Of a stretch of 6,918 nucleotides of DNA, positions 1 to 4,958 are shown in pieces; position 1 is the first letter of the stretch, and every line of letters starts with the position of its first letter. This DNA is from an uncultured Chromatiaceae bacterium (lineage in GTDB: Bacteria > Pseudomonadota > Gammaproteobacteria > Enterobacterales > Alteromonadaceae), in the NCBI GenBank assembly GCA_946481195.1, contig CAMLNG010000202.1, positions 1-6,918 of the forward strand, written 5' to 3'. Both the position numbers and the translations under genes were made by a program. The notes under the pieces are model-generated. The model was not told the DNA's origin and ran no database searches. It worked only from the letters and a program-made list of their open reading frames with translations.

Positions 1-83
1 TGGTTCCTCTTAAATTAGGTGAAGTTAAGTGCTGAAACTTAGATGCAGGTAGGTTTGGTTTTGGATTTAACCCGCACAACTTT

Positions 84-97
84 TTTTGCCGGCAAAA
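84..97. promoter_or_regulatory. Perfect 14-base palindrome upstream of the LysE-type exporter gene (candidate operator)
   Basis: The sequence TTTTGCCGGCAAAA reads the same on both strands with no loop. It overlaps the -35-like element of the candidate promoter at 86-114 and lies about 75 bases before the start codon. A loopless palindrome with a 6-base GC core is a poor transcription terminator but a good shape for a dimeric repressor or activator site. The binding protein is unknown. The AraC-type regulator encoded downstream is not an obvious fit, because AraC proteins usually bind direct repeats. Confidence 0.35.
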
Positions 98-114
98 GGT
101 CAGTTTTGTGCAAT
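86..114 (+). promoter_or_regulatory. Weak sigma-70-like promoter candidate for the LysE-type exporter gene
   Basis: TTGCCG (86-91) and TGCAAT (109-114) are separated by 17 bases and each match four of six consensus positions. They are followed by a leader of roughly 50 bases and then the GGAGA ribosome-binding site at 164-168. No other convincing element was seen in positions 1-172, and no gene was recognised there. The prediction rests on weak hexamers alone. Confidence 0.25.
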
Positions 115-172
115 ACAGTCAGGAACACGGGGTTCATAGTCACCGGCTTGCAACATCATTACCGGAGAAGTT

Positions 173-763
173 ATGACCTCATCTTTGTTATTGTCGATGG
201 CTTTATTTGCTTTTGCCGCCTCATTTTCACCGGGCCCGGTGAATCTGCTGTCGGTGAGTGCCGGCGCCAGATATGGCATCCGTTCAGGTTTGAGTTTTGT
301 TACGGGCGCCACCCTTGGGTTTATTCTGCTGTTCGTGTTGATAGGAAGTGGGTTGCAGCAGGTGCTGGCGGTGTTACCTGCGCTGACGCAGGTTCTGCAA
401 TGGTTGGGCGTCGCGTTTTTGCTGTACCTGAGCTACCAATTGTTCAGCGATGACGGTGAACTCGCCGCACAGTCCGGCAAAAAAGCGCCGGATTTTATCA
501 CCGGTGCTTTAATGCAATGGCTCAATCCCAAAGCCTGGCTGGCGTCTTTGTCGGGGATCGCCGCTTATATTCCCGCGGCGGATCTCAGCCAATTGCTGAT
601 ATTTGCCGGTATTTATCTGCCGATTTGTTGGTTGTCGTTGTCGGCCTGGCTTTGGGCCGGGATTGCCCTGCGGCATTATCTGCAAAAGCCAGCCAGCATG
701 CGGCTGCTGAATAAAAGCCTGGCGCTGTTGCTGGCGGCAAGCTGTGTTCCGCTGTTGCTTTAA
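173..763 (+). CDS. LysE/RhtB-family amino acid exporter
   Basis: This 196-residue integral inner-membrane protein belongs to the LysE/RhtB translocator family, whose members export amino acids or related small molecules using the proton gradient. The N-terminal hydrophobic segment ends in SPGPVNLL (residues 19-26), the family signature, followed by a glycine-rich stretch with GARYGIRSG (31-39). A second conserved block, QWLNPKAWL, lies at 115-123 after a polar loop. Hydrophobic stretches at about 3-20, 40-60, 64-91, 110-133, 140-165 and 180-196 suggest six membrane segments, as in the family, and the length is typical (about 200 residues). The ATG is preceded by GGAGA (164-168), a short 4-base spacing. 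The stop codon overlaps that of the convergent AraC-type gene, a common neighbour of such exporters and a plausible regulator. The exported substrate cannot be read from the sequence. Confidence 0.88.
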   Translation: MTSSLLLSMALFAFAASFSPGPVNLLSVSAGARYGIRSGLSFVTGATLGFILLFVLIGSGLQQVLAVLPALTQVLQWLGVAFLLYLSYQLFSDDGELAAQSGKKAPDFITGALMQWLNPKAWLASLSGIAAYIPAADLSQLLIFAGIYLPICWLSLSAWLWAGIALRHYLQKPASMRLLNKSLALLLAASCVPLLL

Positions 764-1599
764 GTGGGTTTCGATACAGAGCGGCGATACTGATCCGGTG
801 TCGCTGCCACCCGTTGTTTAAACGACCGCTGGAAATGCGCCTGATCGCTAAAACCTGTGCTTAAAGCAACGGCCGCGATGGCTTCGCCTTGCTTTAACGC
901 CTGCTGGCTCCGCTGCACCCGGCGGTTTAATCGGTAAGCGTGCGGGGTCATATTAAAATGTCGCTTAAATGCGCGGACCAGATAACCTGCGCTGTACCCG
1001 AAGTCAGCGCTGATGCTTGCTATCGCCCGGTCATCCTCGCAGTGTTCACTCAGATAATGGGCAACCTGATACAAAGGATTGGGTGGCAACAGCGTCGCTG
1101 GTTTTTGTTGTTGCTGGTCCAGCCGGACAAAAAAACTGCGCAAAAAGGCCTGCAGCTTTTGCGCTTTGTCAGCCGGGGAATGCTGTGATGACATCAGGTA
1201 TTCGGCCATCAACACAAAATCGCCAAATAATTCGGTTTCGTACCAGGTTTCCAGACTGGTATCTCGCCATTGCTGGCAAGTCCGAACGCCGGATTGAGCT
1301 AAAAAATCAGCTAACCAGTCTTTATCCAGATGCAGCATATAATAAGACCAGGCCGAACCTTGCCGCGGATTACAGGCATGCGGCTGGTCCGGGTTCATCA
1401 TCACAAATGCACCCTGTTCGACATTATGCAGCCGGTCTTCACACAGAAACTCGCTTTGTCCCGCAAGAATGGCACCTAAAGACCATTCCCGATGCGAATG
1501 CAGCGCATAAGTGACTTTGCGTCCATCCTGTACCCACCTTAATTCAACATAAGGCAGGTTGTTATCGCGCCAGAACAGTGGGTGAGTTGCCGGTGTCAT
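760..1599 (-). CDS. AraC-family transcriptional regulator with N-terminal cupin-like domain
   Basis: A 279-residue AraC/XylS-type regulator. The N-terminal part (about 15-100) looks like the AraC ligand-binding cupin, with HSHREWSLGAI at 34-44 and MNPDQPHACNP at 68-78. This is the style seen in AraC proteins encoded beside LysE-type exporters. The C-terminal part (about 175-275) holds two helix-turn-helix motifs. The first is around 191-215 (ISADFGYSAGYLVRAFKRHF) and the second around 240-265 (IAAVALSTGFSDQAHFQRSF), ending in the usual TPDQYRR (267-273). The gene lies 35 bases downstream of the LacI-type gene on the same strand, so the two may share a transcript. It converges on the exporter gene, with both stop codons inside TTAA at 760-763. 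No clear Shine-Dalgarno precedes the ATG at 1599. Regulation of the exporter is inferred from context; the ligand is unknown. Confidence 0.88.
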   Translation of the reverse strand: MTPATHPLFWRDNNLPYVELRWVQDGRKVTYALHSHREWSLGAILAGQSEFLCEDRLHNVEQGAFVMMNPDQPHACNPRQGSAWSYYMLHLDKDWLADFLAQSGVRTCQQWRDTSLETWYETELFGDFVLMAEYLMSSQHSPADKAQKLQAFLRSFFVRLDQQQQKPATLLPPNPLYQVAHYLSEHCEDDRAIASISADFGYSAGYLVRAFKRHFNMTPHAYRLNRRVQRSQQALKQGEAIAAVALSTGFSDQAHFQRSFKQRVAATPDQYRRSVSKPT

Positions 1600-1634
1600 C
1601 AGGGTATTTTGCCATCCATTATCAGATTTAATAA

Positions 1635-2660
1635 TCAGGTCGAGCCACGCACCATAATATTGTAACCCACGTCGATGGGCGGGAATTCTGTCTGATTGCC
1701 GCTGGCTTTTTGCATCAGTAGTTCCACCGCCTGTTTGCCCATGGCAAAACGCGGCGCTGCCACGCTGGTGATGCCGGGTTCAACCAGCGCTGAGGCTTCG
1801 AGGTCGTTAAAACCGGCGATGGCAAGGTCGGCCGGCACCCGCAGATTCATTTTACGGGCTTCAAACAAGGCGCCGAGCGCCAGGTCGTCGTTGCAGCAAA
1901 ATACCGCGTCACACTGGCCCTGCGATTCGGCCATCACCGCCTGCAGCAACTGGCCACCGAGTTTAATCGATGACGATTGGCCGGTAGTGACGACAAACTG
2001 CTGACACAGCGCCTGAGACTCACGGGCCTGTGCCAGGTTCCAGTCTTCTATTGCGCGCTTAAAGCCAGCCAGGCGTTGTTGCGTGCGCGGATCCATCCGG
2101 GCGCCGAGAAAGCCAATGCGGCGATAACCGCGTGCCAGCAGATGTTGGGTCATCGCCATGCCGGCGTCCAGATGAGAAAAACCGATGTTGATATCAATCG
2201 GCTGGTCGGTCAGTTCCATCAGCTGGACCACCGGAATGCCGGCATTTTGCAGCAGTTTACGCGCATAATCGGTCTGATCGGTGCCGGTCAGGATCACGCC
2301 TTCCGGCGCCTGGCTTAACAAAGTGGCGATCAGTTTTTCTTCTTCCAGCGGCGAATAATGGCAATCACCGAGAATAACCTGCAACTGGTGTGGTTTCACC
2401 GCGCTGTAAATGCCCTGCAGTACTTCGTTAAACACGATATTGGACAAGGACGGGATGATCACCGCCAGCACACCGGAGCGGTTGGAAGCCAGCGCGCTGG
2501 CGGCATGGTTGCGGATATAACCCAATTCGTGGATCGCCTGTTCAATTTTCTGCCGCAGTTTGTCTGAGACTTTTTCCGGCGTGGTCAGCACCCGAGATAC
2601 GGTGATAGCGCTGACACCGGCCAGTTCAGCCACATCTTTTAAATTGGGTTTACGATTCAT
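1635..2660 (-). CDS. LacI-family repressor, GntR (gluconate repressor)-like
   Basis: A 341-residue LacI/GalR-type regulator of full family length. Residues 7-25 form the helix-turn-helix (LKDVAELAGVSAITVSRVL). The hinge helix is near 51-60 (NHAASALASN) with a leucine at 57 where the family inserts into the minor groove. From about 64 to the end lies the periplasmic-binding-like effector domain. Several blocks recall E. coli GntR from memory: IPSLSNIVFNEVLQGI (69-84), GIPVVQLME (141-149), RRIGFLGARMDPRT (180-193), and VFCCNDDLALGA (253-264) with VPADLAIAGFND (275-286). It is divergent from gntK, with 194 bases between them that hold a strong operator-like palindrome. It probably represses itself and the gntK-transporter-phosphorylase operon. 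The inducer may be gluconate, 6-phosphogluconate or cellobionate. The start lacks a strong Shine-Dalgarno (only a GGGA about 11 bases upstream), but no better start fits the HTH. Confidence 0.92.
   Translation of the reverse strand: MNRKPNLKDVAELAGVSAITVSRVLTTPEKVSDKLRQKIEQAIHELGYIRNHAASALASNRSGVLAVIIPSLSNIVFNEVLQGIYSAVKPHQLQVILGDCHYSPLEEEKLIATLLSQAPEGVILTGTDQTDYARKLLQNAGIPVVQLMELTDQPIDINIGFSHLDAGMAMTQHLLARGYRRIGFLGARMDPRTQQRLAGFKRAIEDWNLAQARESQALCQQFVVTTGQSSSIKLGGQLLQAVMAESQGQCDAVFCCNDDLALGALFEARKMNLRVPADLAIAGFNDLEASALVEPGITSVAAPRFAMGKQAVELLMQKASGNQTEFPPIDVGYNIMVRGST
2600..2619. promoter_or_regulatory. Operator-like palindrome inside the 5' end of the LacI-type gene (candidate auxiliary operator)
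   Basis: The core TGATAGCGCTGACA (2603-2616) differs at one base from the candidate site in gntK (3457-3470) and at three from the main site core (2761-2774). The symmetry extends to 20 bases, with 8 of 10 base pairs complementary. It lies within codons for the HTH motif (GVSAITV), which are constrained by the protein, so chance is a real alternative. Its centre is 158 bases from that of the main site, close to 15 helical turns at 10.5 bases per turn. Confidence 0.35.
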
Positions 2661-2755
2661 CGACGGAGTCCCGCGCGCTTTGCTGCTGATGGTGCCGGCA
2701 TCTGCGGCACCAATAAAATATTCGGCTCACCTTAACGGAAAAGCAGCATTGAGGT

Positions 2756-2779
2756 CAAAATGGTTGCGCTAACATTTTG
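2756..2779. promoter_or_regulatory. Main operator-like palindrome in the divergent promoter region
   Basis: A 24-base inverted repeat with 10 of 12 complementary pairs: outer arms CAAAAT and ATTTTG around the core TGGTTGCGCTAACA (2761-2774). A palindrome with a CG-rich centre and A/T flanks is typical of LacI-family sites. It is centred 107 bases upstream of the LacI-type gene and 87 bases upstream of gntK, so one bound dimer could control both. A TTGACC hexamer on the minus strand (2753-2758) overlaps one arm and could be the -35 of the regulator promoter, though the matching -10 is poor. On the plus strand, TAAAAT (2714-2719) is a possible -10, which would put the site just downstream of the start of transcription. 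Promoter positions are uncertain; the palindrome itself is clear. Confidence 0.6.
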
Positions 2780-2842
2780 TCTGAATTAAGCTGTCTGCAC
2801 ATTGTTGTAAGCGATTTCTTTATTCCCGGATACCAGTAAAAA

Positions 2843-2847
2843 AAGGA
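2843..2847 (+). promoter_or_regulatory. Ribosome-binding site of gntK, deciding the upstream start
   Basis: AAGGA lies 7 bases before the ATG at 2855. The internal ATG at 2909 (Met19), which would give a protein nearer the usual gluconokinase length, has no comparable site before it. The longer form is therefore preferred. Confidence 0.6.
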
Positions 2848-2854
2848 CAGGCAG

Positions 2855-3487
2855 ATGCCGCGTGATACCGCAGCTGACGAATCAACAGCGTCAAGCACCC
2901 CTGAACAGATGACAGACCCAACTTCTGGTGCGACCCCGGATGCCGGTGGCCACAAACCGCAGACGTTAATTCTGATGGGCGTGGCCGGCAGCGGCAAATC
3001 CACACTGGCGCGGCATTGCGCGGACGCGCTGGGCTGGACTTATCTGGAAGGCGACGATTTTCATTCCGCCACTGCCAAGCAAATGATGGCATCTGGCCAG
3101 CCGCTGACGCCGGAACTACGCCAGCACTGGGTCGGTTTGTTGTGTCAGGCGCTACAGCAACAACAGGCCCAAGGCCTGCCAACAGTACTGAGTTACTCGG
3201 GGCTGATCCAGCAGCAACGGGCGCAAATCCGCGCGGCGGCCGCAGCGCCGTTATTTGTGTATTTGCATGGCCCGGCCGACGTGCTGGCGGCGCGGTTACG
3301 CGGCCGTAAGGCGCATTTTATGCCGGAATCTATGCTGCATAGTCAGCTGGCGACAATGCAGGTGCCGGTATTGGAGCCGGACGTGTTATGGCTGGACTTG
3401 CGGTTGCCATTGGAGCAACAAGTTAAAAGCATCTTTCAGGCGTTGCAGCTGACCGCTGATAGCGCTAACACAAAACCGGCGAATTGA
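2855..3487 (+). CDS. gntK: Gluconokinase (GntK-type, P-loop kinase)
   Basis: This cytoplasmic kinase phosphorylates gluconate to 6-phosphogluconate with ATP (EC 2.7.1.12). It has 210 residues, longer than the roughly 175 of E. coli GntK because of an N-terminal tail of about 34 polar residues rich in Thr, Ser, Asp, Ala and Pro. The kinase core begins at TLILMGVAGSGKST (37-50), with the Walker A motif GVAGSGKS at 42-49. It continues with LEGDDFHS (64-71), MASGQPL (78-84) and the lid-like ARLRGRKAHFM (146-156), all matching the family. One motif departs from E. coli GntK: where that enzyme has CSALKKHYRDLLR, this one has SYSGLIQQQRAQIR (113-126), lacking the Lys and Tyr. The gene heads the operon with the transporter and GH94 phosphorylase. 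There it would consume the gluconate released from cellobionate. An operator-like palindrome sits inside its last codons. The fold and family are clear; substrate is inferred from family and context. Confidence 0.9.
   Translation: MPRDTAADESTASSTPEQMTDPTSGATPDAGGHKPQTLILMGVAGSGKSTLARHCADALGWTYLEGDDFHSATAKQMMASGQPLTPELRQHWVGLLCQALQQQQAQGLPTVLSYSGLIQQQRAQIRAAAAAPLFVYLHGPADVLAARLRGRKAHFMPESMLHSQLATMQVPVLEPDVLWLDLRLPLEQQVKSIFQALQLTADSANTKPAN
3457..3470. promoter_or_regulatory. Operator-like palindrome in the 3' end of gntK (candidate auxiliary operator)
   Basis: TGATAGCGCTAACA has six of seven pairs complementary and matches the core of the main site (TGGTTGCGCTAACA) at 12 of 14 positions, including an identical GCGCTAACA half. 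It falls in the poorly conserved C-terminal tail of gntK (codons for ADSANT), 45 bases before the transporter start codon. It could act as a looping partner of the main site, about 696 bases away centre to centre, or regulate an internal promoter. A chance match in coding sequence cannot be excluded. Confidence 0.4.
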
Positions 3488-3515
3488 CCGTGCCGGATGA
3501 TACAGGGTTAGCAGC

Positions 3516-4958
3516 ATGACAAATACCACAAACATCAGCAGCACGGTGGCAGCACAGGCTGGCGGCCCGGTTGCTCAACGGCTTGGACTTGGCGAAAAAG
3601 CCGGCTATGGCGTCGGCGACATTGGCTTTAACTTCTACTGGGCCAATATCTCGGCCTTTTTACTGATTTTTTATACTGACGTGTTTGGCATCTCTGCTGC
3701 TGCCGCCGGCACTATGATGTTGATCACCAAAATCATTGATGCTTTTACCGACCCGATGATGGGCGCTATCGCCGACCGTACCCGCACGCGTTTTGGTAAG
3801 TTCCGGCCTTATCTGTTGTGGCTGGCGTTACCGCTGGCGGGCGCCGGTGTGCTGACTTACACCACGCCGGATCTCGACGCCGACGGCAAATTAATCTGGG
3901 CCTATGCCACTTACAGCCTGCTGATGTTGATTTATACCGGCATTAATATTCCGTATTCAGCGCTCTCCGGCGTCATCACTGCCAACAGTCAGGACCGCAC
4001 CACGCTGGTCAGTTTCCGTTTTATCGGTGGTTTTACCGGTGGCATTTTAGTGACTTATCTGACACCTAAACTGGTGCCTTTGTTGGGGCAAGGCGATGAC
4101 GTGCTTGGCTGGCAGCTGACCATGGGGTTGTTTGGTCTGGCGGCGGCGCTGCTGTTTCTCGTCACTTTTGCCACGACCCGCGAACGCATTCAGCCGGTCA
4201 GTACTGTGCCGACACCGGTCTGGCAGGACATCCGGGATTTGGCCGGCAACAAACCCTGGCTGGTGCTGTTTTGCCTGGCGCTGGTGATCATGATCACGAT
4301 CACGATGCGCGCCAGCAGCGCGGTGTACTACTTCAAATATTATCTGCAGCAGCCGCAGCTGGTCGGCGAGTTTTTGTCGAGTTACATGCTGGCCTTAGCA
4401 TTGGGGGCCGCATCAACCCCGCTGATGACGCGCTTTTTGCCAAAGAAAACCCTGATGATGTTGCTGATGAGCCTGGCGGGCCTGATGTCGCTGGCGCTGT
4501 ATTTTGTGCCGCCGGACAATATCACCTTGGTGTTTGCGCTTAATCTGGCGATTGGTTTTGTGCTGGGACCTAAGTCACCGCTGGCATTTTCCATGTACGC
4601 CGACAGCGCCGATTACAACGAATGGCGCACCGGCCGGCGCGCCACTGCGATGACTTTTTCCGCCGCGACTTTTTCGCAAAAGCTCGGTGGCGCGCTGGCG
4701 TCTGCCAGCATCGGCTGGGTGCTGGCGCTGCTCGGGTATGTCGCTAACGCGGAGCAGAATGCCGGTTCGCAACAAGGCATTTTGTGGCTGATGTCAGTGA
4801 TCCCCGGCATTGTCGCGCTGCTGGCGGCGGCGGTGATGTGGTGTTATCCGTTGTCTGAGGCCCAGGTTCATGCCCTGCAACAAGAGCTGGCAACACGCCG
4901 TGCAGCTGCCGATGACAAAAATCTTTCTGATACCGAATTTTCCGGGAGTAAAACCTGA
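3516..4958 (+). CDS. GPH-family (MelB-like) sugar:cation symporter, putative cellobionate transporter
   Basis: A 480-residue inner-membrane protein of the glycoside-pentoside-hexuronide:cation symporter family within the MFS fold, with about twelve hydrophobic segments. Diagnostic blocks include [16 protein letters not shown] (27-42), [18 protein letters not shown] (75-92) running into [10 protein letters not shown] (93-102), and [17 protein letters not shown] (361-377). Asp75 and Asp79 correspond to the cation-site aspartates of MelB (Asp55 and Asp59), so coupling to Na+ or H+ is likely. The C-terminal tail (about 446-480) is hydrophilic. AGGG (3504-3507) lies 8 bases before the start. The stop codon overlaps the ATG of the next gene by one base (TGATG at 4956-4960), implying coupled translation with the phosphorylase. 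Lying between gluconokinase and a CBAP-like enzyme, it probably imports cellobionate. Cellobiose, gluconate or another beta-glucoside are alternatives that sequence alone does not rule out. Confidence 0.9.
   Translation: MTNTTNISSTVAAQAGGPVAQRLGLGEKAGYGVGDIGFNFYWANISAFLLIFYTDVFGISAAAAGTMMLITKIIDAFTDPMMGAIADRTRTRFGKFRPYLLWLALPLAGAGVLTYTTPDLDADGKLIWAYATYSLLMLIYTGINIPYSALSGVITANSQDRTTLVSFRFIGGFTGGILVTYLTPKLVPLLGQGDDVLGWQLTMGLFGLAAALLFLVTFATTRERIQPVSTVPTPVWQDIRDLAGNKPWLVLFCLALVIMITITMRASSAVYYFKYYLQQPQLVGEFLSSYMLALALGAASTPLMTRFLPKKTLMMLLMSLAGLMSLALYFVPPDNITLVFALNLAIGFVLGPKSPLAFSMYADSADYNEWRTGRRATAMTFSAATFSQKLGGALASASIGWVLALLGYVANAEQNAGSQQGILWLMSVIPGIVALLAAAVMWCYPLSEAQVHALQQELATRRAAADDKNLSDTEFSGSKT
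4944..4948 (+). promoter_or_regulatory. Ribosome-binding site of the GH94 gene inside the transporter gene
   Basis: GGGAG lies 9 bases before the ATG at 4958 and within the last codons of the transporter gene. It supports Met1 over the in-frame ATG at 4967 (Met4) and fits translational coupling through the overlapping TGATG. Confidence 0.55.

Noticed and set aside
22..40. Short inverted repeat AAGTT/AACTT near the window start
   Set aside because: A 5-base AT-rich stem with a 9-base loop is expected by chance and has no T-tract.
43..453. Open frame of 136 codons overlapping the LysE-type gene
   Set aside because: It has no recognisable domain and is the out-of-frame shadow of the exporter gene.
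1784..1797. CAGCGCTG symmetric stretch inside the LacI-type gene
   Set aside because: Only 8 bases are symmetric and the outer positions do not fit the TGNTNGCGCTRACA pattern.
2488..2501. Perfect palindrome GCCAGCGCGCTGGC inside the LacI-type gene
   Set aside because: It is explained by common Ala, Ser and Leu codons of the hinge helix and does not match the operator core.
4738..4752. TCGCTAACG within the transporter gene, resembling one half of the operator
   Set aside because: The left half does not match and there is no symmetry.
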